Below, one piece after another: positions 52,457-63,099 of a stretch of DNA of 64,000 nt (its first letter is position 1; each line of letters starts with the position of its first letter). The stretch is from contig NC_090625.1 of assembly GCF_004359215.1 (NCBI RefSeq), forward strand, positions 1,434,979-1,498,978, read 5' to 3'. Both the position numbers and the translations under genes were made by a program. The stretch comes from Bremia lactucae. Its lineage: Eukaryota > Oomycota > Peronosporomycetes > Peronosporales > Peronosporaceae. The notes beneath the pieces were generated by a model. The model did no database searches, was not told where the DNA came from, and was given only the letters and a program-made list of their open reading frames with translations.

Positions 52457-52646
52457 CAAACTTCAGATTTTGGTACTGAAAGCTCTAGAACTATCACCAC
52501 AAATTAGGCTAATTAATGAGTCCATTATGCAATGTCTTATCTTTGAGCACTAAACGCAAAAATTTAAAACGTACTTGTAATTTTATAGATATCTTCAATA
52601 CACAACCTGGAATTTTTTTATAAAGAGACGAATGCCCTCGTAAAAC

Positions 52647-54015
52647 TTAAATCTCGACCTCACGCTTACTTTCTCGCACCTGACTGTCATTGAGACTATC
52701 AATGCTACTGAAAGAATACTTCTCATCGTTGAAGGACATTTCGCTGCCGCAATCGCTCTCGTCACGAGAGAGAGATTGTTCGGCATACTCGGAGTCAGTG
52801 ATGGAGTCGGCAATTGATGATCGACCATTTTGGTCCACTAGTCGCTGCGGAGGTCGGCTTATACCCTGAACTGAATGAAATGAGTACTTACCGCTGTCCA
52901 AATCACTGATGGTATCGCTAAAACTAACACCACTCGGCCCATCGAGGGAAACGCGATCAGGTTCATCATACTGCATCTCCTCCTTCATTCGCAAATACTC
53001 GCCAAAGACATTTGGTTTAGATGAGCAGCGAGAGGACACGTCTTGTTGCACATATTCGTTTACATTGGAAAAATCACCATAACCTCCAAGAGCGGCGCTT
53101 CCTAAGACCCTGCAACTTCCACTTTTGTGCGACCCGCATACACTTCCACCAAGTACAGCCGGTGACTGTGCTGATTCGGCCAAAATACCGTCGAAGCTGC
53201 GGGATGACACTTTCGTGGATACGTGCGACGAAGAATCCGTCGGCTCTGGACGCGATCCCTTGCTGTGGCCACTGAAGCCCAGACTCACGCTGGAGGCTGC
53301 GTAACTAACTTTACTGGTGTCTAAAATGTTGTTGTACGGGCCAGAAAAGCCACTATCTCTCTTTGACAAGCCTCGCATACGTTTGTCTGAAACATCATAG
53401 TTCCCACGAGCGTTGGCAGTGTCTAAAACGTTTTTCTCACGACGCTGTCGTAATTTGCATCGTCGAAAACAGATGATAGAAATAATTACTACTATAATAA
53501 GCACAAGACCGAGACCGATGGCTCCGTACGTAACAAGTTCAGGGCTCAGGCCACCCACGCTGATTGAGCTTGATGTCTCCGCGCTTATGACCGGAGATAA
53601 GGGAATGGAAGATGTGGGATCGTTCACGCCGGCCGAGGATGACGAGGTGGTCGACGTCTCGCTGCTGTTAAGACTGAATGTTTGGACGCTCCATGAGTCG
53701 GCTGTTGCATATACGCATAGCTTTATAAGATATCGAGTACTGGAGAATGTGACGGTCGGACGTACAGCAGTCATAGCGAACGCCTGTAAAGGGACAAGTA
53801 TTAGTCGAGTTGTCCTTCTCCCAGCACGTATGGGTGCTATCGAGCGTGTATATGCAGGGTGGGCAAGTGCCTGTTTTGGTATCGCACGTGGCACTGCCGT
53901 CCTTGAGACAGGAAACGATAGAGCTACAAAATTTGCTAGTATCCGAGGCCATCACTAATCGCGCCAAACTAACGAATGCGTGAGCTCGCAGCAGCGCTCG
54001 TCGTCTGCCCTTCAT
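52647..54015 (-). CDS. Cys-rich single-pass membrane protein, two exons
   Basis: Model: exons 54015-53766 and 53701-52647 with a 64-bp intron (donor GTACGT, acceptor GCAACAG), 434 residues. N-terminus MKGRRRALLRAHAFVSLARL is a basic start with a weak hydrophobic stretch, a possible signal peptide. Ectodomain to about 135: eight Cys (FCSSIVSC, TCDTKTGTCPPC, TCWEKDNSTNTC, DC), NST and NSS glycosylation sites, then a Ser/Thr-rich stalk. Membrane segment at about 140-162 (LVTYGAIGLGLVLIIVVIIS) followed by RRCKLRQRR, so type I topology. The 270-residue cytoplasmic tail is Ser/Gly/Asp-rich with many possible phosphorylation sites. No catalytic domain. It looks like a surface receptor or cell-wall sensor; I do not recognise the family. 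An upstream ATG at 54099 would lengthen the N-terminus. Confidence 0.75.
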
Positions 54016-54335
54016 GACTGTTAATGTTTCTTTTTTATTAGACCAGAGACGGAGCCAGCACAAAGCCCTTGTCGAAGTGGCAGAGACCGCACACTGCATG
54101 GCAATCTGACCAGCATTTTGTCACCATATGTTTACGTTTCTGGTTCGTGGCCAACTTATAAATCAAAAAGCGAGGTTAATGAAAAGATATTTTTCGTAAG
54201 TTGCTCCTTCTAAAGTCTTATGCACCTACACTTTAATAGTTAATAAAGAGGCACGTTGGTATGCTTGCGATGTTACCTTATCATTTATGGCCACAACTGC
54301 AGTATAGGTTGCACTTTTGTATTTTAGTTACGTGA
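54016..54335. other. Intergenic region upstream of the membrane-protein gene
   Basis: 320 bp; presumably the promoter of the minus-strand gene. Nothing else recognisable. Confidence 0.4.
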
Positions 54336-54530
54336 TCTCCCATTGCCACATCATTCTGGCATAAACTGCTCTGTGTAGGATGGTTTATTCCTGGATGCGC
54401 CCTTGATGCTACGCTAATTGCTAGAGCGATTTTTACTGTACTTGCGGGTTTAACGATTGCGGGCCGAGCCGTTGGTTTAATTGCTGCAGAAATTGGCACG
54501 ATGCGAGCCCAGACGAAGACCATGCATTAA
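54336..54530 (+). other. Hydrophobic open frame, doubtful coding
   Basis: 65 codons to TAA at 54528-54530 without an ATG at the start: a hydrophobic run (LIARAIFTVLAGLTIAGRAV) and a polar end. An 80-codon frame with an ATG exists on the other strand (54523-54281, MVFVWARIVPISAAIKPTAR). Only one, or neither, can be real. It could be a scrap of a membrane-protein gene. Confidence 0.25.
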
Positions 54531-54814
54531 ATGGGCGCGTGTCTCGATTAGGAGCCAAGCTTTAATTGAAGCAATAAGAGAAAAATATACTGAGGAATAA
54601 TATGCAAAAATGTACAAAATTGGCTTTGCGCTTTACGTTTTTGCATTGTAGTGGAAGCCTAAAGTATATTACGAAAATTATTCAATTTCAAATGGTTCTG
54701 TAATGAGGCTACACATCCGTTAGAGAACCGTTTTGTTGTAGTACATTTATTTACCTCATGGGTAATATACCCGTTTATCCTATTCTAAATTAGTTAATTA
54801 CTCAAATCCACAAC
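54531..54814. other. AT-rich spacer before LTR-C
   Basis: 284 bp, AT-rich, with no frame or repeat recognised. Confidence 0.4.
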
Positions 54815-55169
54815 TGTGGTCGCCGCCAGATTTAAATCTGGCGGCCGAAATCTATTTTTTAAATTAGCTAGGGTAAGGTTTTAGTTTAAATAATTAAATA
54901 AATACCCCTTCTAATCTTAAAGCGTTAAGTGCCTTCCTAAGGCTTGCGCATTGATCTGTAAGAGATAGAAGCCTTCCTAATGTATATACTCTTGGGATTA
55001 GTTGCCACTTGGCACTACAAACCCCTGAATCTCTTGAACTAGGATTCATTAAGCTTTAACAGCTGGTACGACTCCCTGAGTTGTTAAACCCATTAGTTCT
55101 ATAGAGCTAAGATACATTCTGAGTCTAAAAGTCTACTTCTGACTTTAGGAGCGAGGTATCTCCGCTACA
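54815..55169 (+). repeat. Probable 5' LTR of Ty3 element C1
   Basis: About 355 bp between TGTGGTCGCC and TCCGCTACA, followed by the primer-binding site. It starts with a 24-bp perfect palindrome at 54822-54845 (GCCGCCAGATTT and its complement). The 3' end is secure; the 5' end is inferred from TG and the terminal palindrome, since no second LTR of this family lies in the window. Confidence 0.7.
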
Positions 55170-55171
55170 CC

Positions 55172-55180
55172 TGGTAGCAC
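55172..55180 (+). promoter_or_regulatory. Primer-binding site of element C1
   Basis: TGGTAGCAC two bases after the LTR end, identical to elements B and D1. Confidence 0.8.
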
Positions 55181-55229
55181 TCGTAGTCAATCTACGCTTG
55201 AGTCTTTATAAGACTAAGCCTTCACTGAA

Positions 55230-56248
55230 ATGGAAGAGTTTCCAGAACTTTCAGAGGGGCACCGCGCAGCTTATGACAAGCTCAAAGCTTTGTTTGGGCT
55301 TGAACATGTAGAGCTCATTATATCCCAGGGACCAGAGGTCCTGCATGCAAGGCTTGAAGCCTTCATGCGATATGAATCCACCCTGATCGGCCAGGTACAA
55401 GATCACCTTGCGGCATCTTTGCAAACACGGTACATCTCTGTACCTGATTCTGAGCCGAAAGCTCGCTCTCCAGTTGTCAATGTAAAGACATTTGAGGGAA
55501 AAGAAGTAAAAAACTTCCATTTTGAATTAAGCAGATGGAGATGTCCATTGACTCCGTCTTGTTCTTAAGAAAGCGACAAAAGATAGCTATCGTCATTTCC
55601 AAACTCGGAGGTAGAGCCATAGAGTAGGCACTATCAGGCAGTACGCCCATAAATGACGCTGTTCCCTCATGGGACTCGCTGAAACAGCAAATGAACAGCA
55701 TGTTTGCACCGCCTGATCAGGCTTTTCGCTTGCGATCACGGCTCCTAACGACTCAACAGGGTAAAAGAACCCTAGGGGACTATGTCCAGGAGTTGAGAAC
55801 TCTCATTGCATCTATGCATCAAGACCCGGTGCAAGAAGCAATTGTAGTAACCGTCTTTATGGGGGGTCTCAATGAGGGCGTTGCCCGGACGGAATTATTC
55901 CAATCTCATCCTGGTACTTTCGAAGAGGCAGTTGCCATAGCGCTACGCGCCGAGTTCAACTTTAAGTCTGCTCGCGTTAGCACGCCTGTTTACCGAACAA
56001 GCTCTTCGAGCACATGGGTTCCGCCTAATAGAGCGGAACCCTTGAATCGAAGCCTCGTTGAGGAAGAAGAAGGGGCTTTTCAAGCTTTGGAACAGCATAA
56101 GAACATCCGTAGATGTTATATGTGCGGAAGCACAAAACACTTACGTCCGACCTGCCCTCTTCAAAATTCGCGTAAAGCTCGAAAGAGCTCCAACTCCGGC
56201 CTATACCAGAGATCTGGTACGGTGCGGGAAAACGTCGATACCCAGTAA
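55230..56248 (+). pseudogene. gag of element C1
   Basis: ATG at 55230 opens MEEFPELSEGHRAAYDKLKA with a long helical N-terminus; a one-base change near 55525 shifts the frame (compare 59195-59240, FWIKQMEISIDSALFLTERQ). It resumes at 55691 (NSMFAPPDQAFRLRSRLLTT, LGDYVQELRTLIASMHQDP) and carries the zinc knuckle CYMCGSTKHLRPTC (C-x2-C-x4-H-x4-C). Ends at CAG-TAA, 56243-56248, in the hairpin. Capsid protein of a Ty3 element. Confidence 0.8.
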
Positions 56249-56268
56249 GTGCGGGGCGCCCTACTGGG
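56241..56268 (+). promoter_or_regulatory. Gag-end hairpin of element C1
   Basis: CCCAGTAAG pairs with CCTACTGGG at 56260-56268. The stop is TAA where C2 and C3 have TAG, which breaks one base pair. Protease resumes in the -1 register downstream. Confidence 0.55.
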
Positions 56269-57345
56269 GGATAGACTTTGAAGAATTAGTGAATAAAAAA
56301 TTCGAAGTTCAACCTACGCTCTGTTGAACCTCCAGGAGGTGAGAGTAAAAAGGACCTAGCCCCAATTAGCTCGGGCTGTAATGGCACGGGGCGTGAGTAC
56401 AAGTCTGGCTTGTTAGTCGCTTAAGCGACTGTGAAGCTTTGACATAATCAATTTCAATTGACTCAGAAGCGTCTTTCAATTATGCTTGACGTCTTTCCCT
56501 TGAAGGATATCACCAATACATTGAGGCGCTTAAAGCGCATGAAAGTGATACAATCACTGTTCGCTTAGCGACTGGGACTCGTATCACTGTTCTTAAGATT
56601 TCCATTGAGCTTAGGCATAAAGTTTCTGGACTTTGACAGTATTTGGAACACTGTTTCGTCCTTAATTTGGATTCAAGATATGATCTCATCCTTGATATGG
56701 CCTGTCTTGAACGCCATGAGCCATTGAACGATTGGAGGTCTAAGACCTGATGTGCCACGCGCAATGTTCCTAGCAAAGTGTGGAGAGTCATGAACCCACC
56801 TTTGCTAGGCAACAAAAGCGCTATTGGCGTGAATCATTGAATGAGTCTGTCAGTGTTTTAGACACTGGCATGTCTGAGTTAATAAACTCTAATGTTAAAA
56901 ACATTAATTCTGAGCGAGCCCGACTCAGCAGAAATGAATGGAACGGCACGTACTCCGTCGAGTGAGACTCGTTGTAATAACGATTTTCTGAATGCTAAAA
57001 GCATTGTTGGCCTAAGGCCGAGTCATCAAGAGTGTAATATCCCTGAGATATGTGGACTGGCACGTCTAAGTCCACCGAGTGTGGTCGGCCGAGGTGCCAT
57101 ATTACTGAGTGTCTGTAGTGACACTGCTTGTGGTTCGCCAGGACCTCAAGGGTGCAATATCCCTGAGAAACGTGGAATGGCGCGTCTAAGTCCACCGAGT
57201 GTGGTTGGCCGAGGTGGCACCATACTGAGTGTCAATAGTGACACTTTTGACGGTTTGCCAAGGCATTTTGGGTCAAACCCTTCTAATGCACGTGAAGCGA
57301 CACGTAAACGTTTGCTGGATAAGGAAGTTGAGTAACCTGACTCCT
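56249..57345 (+). pseudogene. Protease and linker of element C1
   Basis: Protease in broken frames at 56410-56760 (D-S-E-A-S type box and VRLATGTRI-like strand recognisable), then a frame at 56892-57335 with a 40-residue segment repeated twice (ARLSPPSVVGRGAILLSVCS and a variant). A stop TAA at 57333-57335 after KEVE is shared by all three C copies, as is TGA near 56963. Confidence 0.7.
57029..57268 (+). repeat. 120-bp direct repeat in element C linker (two units)
   Basis: Units start with a GTG(T/C)AATATCCCTGAG stretch at about 57031 and again 120 bp later. Diverged by about a dozen bases. C2 and C3 keep both units. Confidence 0.85.
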
Positions 57346-58744
57346 TGTCGGATATTAAATTAGACACCATGTCTAGTATAGAAACAAAACAGGCTGGAAC
57401 ATTTTGGGTTGTGAATGTCCCGGCCTCTAAGAGGCGTACTGTCTCTACTCCAACACAGGGGAAACGCGAAGCGTTTTATACCTTCACAAAGTGATACGAG
57501 TGAGCAATTACACACGTTTGCAAATGGTGTAACCGGTAACATTGAGGGAGAAATTAGCCTTGCGGCAATCCTTTGGTTACATGCTCTTTTAGAGCTAGAC
57601 GAAATGTCTATTGATGAGTGCGGACGAGCCTTAAAGGCTGGCAACGTATCTGAGATGGTGGTCATTCGACCAACGATTGAGTTAAACTCATCGTCACTTC
57701 TGGCCAAAGCTGTCCTGGATGACGCAACAGCTGCACTTAGTGCGCGGAGTGGGTCGTCGATTCTTAAAGATCCAACGGATCCCTTTTAATCCTTGATTAA
57801 GAAATTCCAAGATGTGTATGAACCATCGACCATCTGCTTTACCCCCGGATAGAGGTGTCCGTCATGAAATTGACTTGGTTCCGGGAACCAAGTACTGTGT
57901 CACAAGACAATGGCATTTACGAAGGGAGCAGTGAGACGTCATGACGATTTCCTCCGTGCTAAGCACGAGGCTGGAATGGTACGAGAGAGCAAATCTCCTC
58001 ATTCGACACCGACATTTTGTGTCATAAAGCCAAATGGTAATTGGCGCGTTGTACATGTTTACAATAAGCTCAACGCTGTCACTTTACCAGCACAAACCCC
58101 TACTCCTAGAAAGGATGTTCTTCAGAACAATATGGTGGGATGTACAATGTACAGTGCACTTGACTTAGCCGATGATTATTACGAACACCTCATGCGAGCT
58201 AGCGATCTCCCGCTTACCGCGGTTTGCCCCCCCAAGCCGTATGCTATGGGAGTGGTTGGTTATGCCACAAGGGCTTTCGAGCGCCCCGGCAACATTTAAT
58301 CGTCTAGTGACACAACTGTTCCGCCCTCATCGAGGTTATGCACAGACTTATTTCGATGACATTTTTGTCCATAGTCGTGCGGAGCAAGGTCGGTCGGATA
58401 TGAAAAACCGTTAAGACCATTTGCGAGCAGTGCTCGAGTGTATGCGCACAAATAAATGTTATGCCAATGCATCGAAATGGTTTTTTGGCGCAGAAGAAAT
58501 TCCTTTCTTAGGGTGCTTCATTGGGAAGCGAGGCCTTAGAGCGGATCCCGTTAAGGTAAAAGCCATAGTAGATTGGCCAGTTCTTAAAATCAAAAAGGAT
58601 TTGCGTAAGTGGTTGGGTTTCGCCAATTATACACACAAATATAGCGAAAATTACGCCGATATGGCTAGGCCATTATCTAATCTCCTTAAAAAGGATTATA
58701 ATGGTGGTGGACAAGCACAGCGCATAATGTTTTCAAGCATGTAA
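57346..58744 (+). pseudogene. Linker end and reverse transcriptase of element C1
   Basis: Linker frame 57415-57789 (EGEISLAAILWLHALLELDE, MSIDECGRALKAGNVSEMVV). RT: VRHEIDLVPGTKYC-type start near 57855, then STPTFCVIKPNGNWRVVHVY, TMYSALDLADDYYEHLMRA, EWLVMPQGLSSAPATFNRL and YFDDIFVHSRAEQ with intact YxDD. A TAA at 58412-58414 (after DMKNR) is also present in C3. The frame at 58421-58744 holds the thumb (FLGCFIGKRGLRADPVKVKA). Confidence 0.8.
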
Positions 58745-59135
58745 GGATAGTCTTATCCATGCCCCGATTCTGACACTGCCGAATCCAAATTGGCCTTTCA
58801 TTGTCGTCTGTGACGCATCGGATTTTGCCATTGGCAGTGCACTGTTACAAAGAGATGCTGATGGGCGGAACCTGTTATTGCATTTGAATCTAGACAGCTA
58901 AAAGCTGCAGAAAAGAACTACCCAGTTCATGACAAAGAGTTACTTGTTATGAAGTATCTCATTATATTCAGAGTGTATCTGCTCGTCTCTAAGCCTTTTG
59001 TGATATATACAGATCACGCGTCGTTACGCACTTCGTCTAAGTCGCCCCATCGCTCAAAGAGAATGACCCGATGGCTATCATTTTTCGCCGAATACAACTT
59101 CGAGGTGTAGTATAAGCCTGGCAAGCATTTGGCCG
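58745..59135 (+). pseudogene. RNase H of element C1
   Basis: FIVVCDASDFAIGSALLQRD, PVHDKELLVMKYL, YTDHASLRT, FFAEYNFEV and KPGKHLADAL in changing frames. At 59136 the sequence passes from ADAL directly into mid-gag sequence of C2, so integrase and LTR are missing at this junction. Confidence 0.8.
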
Positions 59136-59923
59136 ATGCGTTACCTCTAACTGTAAATGTGATGACATTTGAGGGAAAAGAGGGAGAAAATCTCCCTTTT
59201 TGGATTAAGCAGATGGAAATATCCATTGATTCCGCCTTGTTCTTAACAGAACGGCAAAAGGTGGCTATGGTCATTTCCGAACTTGGAGGTAGAGCCATGG
59301 AGTGGGCACTATCGTGCAGCACGTCCATAAACGACGCTTCTCCCTCAAAGGATTCGCTGAAACAGCAAATGAACAGCATGTTTGCACCGCCTGATCAGGC
59401 TTTTCGCATGCGAGCACGTCTCCTAGCGACTCAACAGGGTAAAAGAACCCTAGGGGACTATGTCCAGGAGTTGAGAACTCTCATTGCATCTATGCATCAA
59501 GATCCGGTGCAAGAAGCAATTGTAGTAACCGTCTTTATGGGGGTCTCAATGAGGGCGTTGCCCGGACGGAATTATTCCGATCTCATCCAGGTACTTTCGA
59601 AGAGGCAGTCGCCATAGCGCTCCGCGCCGAGTTCAACTTTAAGTCTGCTCGCGTTAGCACGCCTGTTTACCGAACAAGCTCTTCGAGCACATGGGTTCCG
59701 CCTAATAGAGCGGAACCCTTGAATCGAAGCCTCGTTGAGGAAGAAGAAGGGGCTTTTCAAGCTTTGGAACAGCATAAGAACATCCGTAGATGTTATATGT
59801 GCGGAAGCACAAAACACTTACGTCCGACCTGCCCTCTTCAAAATTCGCGTAAAGCTCGAAAGAGCTCCAACTCCGGCCTATACCAGAGATCTGGTACGGT
59901 GCGGAAAACGTTAATACCCAGTA
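59136..59923 (+). pseudogene. gag (second half) of element C2
   Basis: Starts at NVMTFEGKEGENLPFWIKQM, without the gag N-terminus, and continues with the same order as C1 to the zinc knuckle CYMCGSTKHLRPTC near 59800. A frameshift near 59540 splits it. Near the end GGGAAAACG of C1 and C3 reads GGAAAACG. Confidence 0.8.
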
Positions 59924-59944
59924 GGTGCGGGGCGCCCTACTGGG
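59917..59944 (+). promoter_or_regulatory. Gag-end hairpin of element C2
   Basis: CCCAGTAGG at 59917-59925 pairs with CCTACTGGG at 59936-59944, perfect 9-bp stem, 10-nt loop. A one-base deletion upstream makes gag run through the hairpin into protease in one open frame (59719-60120). Confidence 0.65.
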
Positions 59945-60540
59945 GAATAGACTTAAAAGAATTAGTGAATAATAAAGTTGAAGTTCTAGTCGCTCAAGCG
60001 ACTGTAAAGGGCTTTGATAAGCCGTGGTCAATTTTAATTGACTCTGAAGCGTCTTGCAATTATGCTCGACGCATTTCCCTTGAAGGAAATCAACAATACG
60101 TTAAGGCGCTTAAAGCATAACAGCGGTACAATCACTGTTCGCTTAGCGACTGGGACTCGTGTCACAATTCCTAAAGTTCCATTGAGCTTAGGTATAAAGT
60201 TTCTGGACTTTGACAGTATGGAACCCTGTCACGCCCCTATTTGGATTTGAGATATGATCTCATCCTTGGTATGGCCTGGTCAGAACACCATGAGCCAAGG
60301 ATCGATTGGAGGTCTAAGACCTTAGGCGCCACGCGCAATGTTCCTAGCAAAGTTTTGGAGAGTCATGAACCCACCTTTGCTAGGCAACAAAAGCGCTTTT
60401 GGCGCGGATCATTGAATGAGTCTGTCAGTGTTTTAGACACTGGCATGTCTGAGTTAACAAACGCTAATGTTAAAAACATTAATTCTGAGCGAGCCCGACT
60501 CAGCAGAAATAAATGGAACGGCACGGACTCTGTCGAGTGA
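59924..60540 (+). pseudogene. Protease of element C2
   Basis: LVAQATVKGFDKPWSILIDS followed by E-A-S: the catalytic D-S-G reads D-S-E, which should abolish activity. TVRLATGTRVTIPKVPLSLG and DLILGMAWSEHHEP follow in other frames. Ends at the TGA shared with C1 and C3. Confidence 0.75.
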
Positions 60541-61294
60541 GACTCGTTGTAATAACGATTCACTGAATGCTGAAAGCATTGTTGGCCGAAGGCTGAATCA
60601 TCAAGGGTGCAGTATCCCTGAGATACGTGGAGTGGCACGTCTAAGTCCACCGAGTATGGTCGGCCGAGGTGCCATATTACTGAGTGTCTGTAGTGACACT
60701 GCTTGTGGTTCGCCAGGACCTCAAGGGTGCAATATCCCTGAGAAACGTGGAATGGCGCGTCTAAGTCCACCGAGTGTGGTTGGCCGAGGTGGCACCATAC
60801 TGAGTGTCAATAGTGACACTTTTGACGGTTTGCCAAGGCATTTTGGGTCAAACCCTTCTAATGCACGTGAAGCGACACGTAAACGTTTGCTGGATAAGGA
60901 AGTTGAGTAACCTGACTCCTTGTCGGATATTAAATTAGACACCATGTCTAGTATAGAAACAAAACAGGCTGGAACATTTTGGGTTGTGAATGTCCCGGCC
61001 TCTAAGAGGCGTACTGTCTCTACTCCAACACAGGGGAAACGCGAAGCGTTTTATACCTTCACAAAGTGATACGAGTGAGCAATTACACACGTTTGCAAAT
61101 GGTGTAACCGGTAACATTGAGGGAGAAATTAGCCTTGCGGCAATCCTTTGGTTACATGCTCTTTTAGAGCTAGACGAAATGTCTATTGATGAGTGCGGAC
61201 GAGCCTTAAAGGCTGGCAACGTATCTGAGATGGTGGTCATTCGACCAACGATTGAGTTAAACTCATCGTCACTTCTGGACGAAGCTGTCCTGGA
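60541..61294 (+). pseudogene. Linker of element C2, cut at an N
   Basis: Nearly identical to C1 57000-57719 at an offset of 3575 bp. Ends four bases into what should be the DDATAALSARSG part of C1, where the single N at 61295 joins mid-gag sequence of C3. Confidence 0.8.
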
Positions 61295-61295
61295 N
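61295..61295. other. Single N at a C2/C3 junction
   Basis: One ambiguous base exactly where linker sequence changes into mid-gag sequence, so the join may be artificial. Confidence 0.9.
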
Positions 61296-61553
61296 TACCG
61301 AACAAGCTCTTCGAGCACATGGGTTCCGTCTAATAGAGCGGAACCTATGGATTTAAGCCTCGTTGAGGAAGGAGAAGAGGCTCTTCAAGCTGTGGAACAG
61401 CATAAGACCATCCGTAGATGTTATATGTGCGGAAGCACGAAACATTTACGCCCTGCCTGCCCTCTTCGAAATTCGCGTAAAGCTCGAAAGAGCTCCAACT
61501 CCGACCTATACCAGAGATCTGGTACGGTGCGGGAAAACGTCGATACCCAGTAG
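61296..61553 (+). pseudogene. gag C-terminal part of element C3
   Basis: Opens in mid-gag (YRTSSSSTWVPSNRAEPMDL), zinc knuckle CYMCGSTKHLRPACPL, ends at TAG 61551-61553. The upstream two thirds of gag are absent. Confidence 0.75.
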
Positions 61554-61573
61554 GTGCGGGGCGCCCTACTGGG
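61546..61573 (+). promoter_or_regulatory. Gag-end hairpin of element C3
   Basis: CCCAGTAGG at 61546-61554 pairs with CCTACTGGG at 61565-61573. The -1 frame is open through it (VGAGRPTGED) and continues to the protease. The upstream run is GGGAAAAC, only close to a canonical slippery heptamer. Confidence 0.65.
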
Positions 61574-62236
61574 GAAGACCTAGGCTCTGTTGAACCTCAA
61601 GGAGGTGAGAATAAACAGAACCTAGCCCCAATTAGCTCGGTGCTCAATGGCACGGGGCGAGAGTACAAGCCTGGCTTGCTAGTCGCTCAAGCGACTGTAA
61701 AGGGCTTTGATAAGCCGTGGTCAATTTTAATTGACTCAGGAGCGTCTTGCAATTATGCTCGACGCCTTTCCCTTGAAGGAAGTCAACAATACGTTGAGGC
61801 GCTTAGAGCGCATGAAGGTGATACAATCACTGTTCGCTTAGCGACTGGGACTCGTGTCACTGTTCCCAAAGTTCCATTGAACTTAGGTATAAAGTTTCTG
61901 GACTTTGACAGTATGGAACGCTGTCTCGTCCTTGATTTGGATTCGAGATATGATCTCATCCTTGGTATGGCCTGGTTAGAACACCATGAGCCATGGATCG
62001 ATTGGAGGTCTAAGACCTTAGGCGCCACGCGCAATGTTCCTAGCAAAGTTTTGGAGAGTCATGAACCCACCTTTGCTAGGCAACAAAAGCGCTTTTGGCG
62101 CGGATCATTGAATGAGTCTGTCAGTGTTTTAGACACTGGCATGTCTGAGTTAACAAACGCTAATGTTAAAAACATTAATTCTGAGCGAGCCCGACTCAGC
62201 AGAAATAAATGGAACGGCACGGACTCTGTCGAGTGA
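61550..62236 (+). CDS. Aspartic protease of element C3
   Basis: Open -1 frame from the hairpin to TGA at 62234-62236. It shows WSILIDSGASCNYARRLSLE with an intact catalytic D-S-G, VRLATGTRVTVPKVPLNLG as flap strand, and RYDLILGMAWLEHHEPWIDW, the usual protease end. About 40 bp after the hairpin are deleted relative to C1. The best preserved protease in the window; it would process the Gag-Pol precursor. Confidence 0.8.
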   Translation, partial: VGAGRPTGEDLGSVEPQGGENKQNLAPISSVLNGTGREYKPGLLVAQATVKGFDKPWSILIDSGASCNYARRLSLEGSQQYVEALRAHEGDTITVRLATGTRVTVPKVPLNLGIKFLDFDSMERCLVLDLDSRYDLILGMAWLEHHEPWIDWRSKTLGATRNVPSKVLESHEPTFARQQKRFWRGSLNESVSVLDTGMSELTNANVKNINSERARLSRNKWNGTDSVE

Positions 62237-63060
62237 GACTCGTTGTAATAACGATTCACTGAATGCTGAAAGCATTGTTGGCCGAAGGCTGAATCATCAA
62301 GGGTGCAGTATCCCTGAGATACGTGGAGTGGCGCGTCTAAGTCCACCGAGTATGGTCGGCCGAGGTGCCATATTACTGAGTGTCTGTAGTGACACTGCTT
62401 GTGGTTCGCCAGGACCTCAAGGGTGCAATATCCCTGAGAAACGTGGAATGGCGCGTCTAAGTCCACCGAGTGTGGTTGGCCGAGGTGGCACCATACTGAG
62501 TGTCAATAGTGACACTTTTGACGGTTTGCCAAGGCATTTTGGGTCAAACCCTTCTAATGCACGTGAAGCGACACGTAAACGTTTGCTGGATAAGGAAGTT
62601 GAGTAACCTGACTCCTTGTCGGATATTAAATTAGACACCATGTCTGGTATAGAGCCAATACAGGCTGAAAAATTCGGGGACGTGAATGTCTTGGCCTCTA
62701 AGAGGCGTATTGTCTCTACTCCAACACAGGGGAAACGCGAAGGGTTTATACCCTCACAAAGTGATACGAGTGAGCAATTACACACGCTTGCAAATGGTGT
62801 AACCGGTAACATTGAGGGAGAAATTAGCCTTGCGGCAATCCCTTGTTTACATGCTCTTTTAGAGCTAGACGAAATGTCTATAGATGAGTGCGGACGAGCC
62901 TAAAAGGCTGGCCACTTACCTGAGATGGTGGTCATTTGACCAACGATTGAGTTAACTCATCGTCACTTCTGGGCGAAGCTGTCCTGGATGACACAAAAGC
63001 TGCACTTAGTGCGCAGAGTGGGTCATCGATCCTGTAAGATCATACAGATCTATTTTATTT
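62163..63060 (+). pseudogene. Linker of element C3
   Basis: Overlapping frame 62163-62606 with the doubled ARLSPPSVVGRG segment, TAA at 62604-62606 as in C1 and C2, then 62607-62903 (SDTSEQLHTLANGVTGNIEG, LDEMSIDECGRA) ending at a TAA where C1 continues. No domain recognised. Confidence 0.65.
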
Positions 63061-63099
63061 CTTGATTAAGAAATTCAAAGACGTGGGATGTACCATCCA

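Noticed and set aside
56995..57370. Minus-strand frames of 66-135 codons in the C-family linkers.
   Set aside because: They are opposite the repeated plus-strand segment with ARLSPPSVVGRG and mirror its 120-bp repeat; no independent support.
61546..61573. A full -1 frameshift claim for family C.
   Set aside because: The hairpin is perfect and the -1 frame is open in C3, but the heptamer is G GAA AAC, not canonical, and C1 and C2 have stops in the -1 frame just after the hairpin. I keep only the hairpin.
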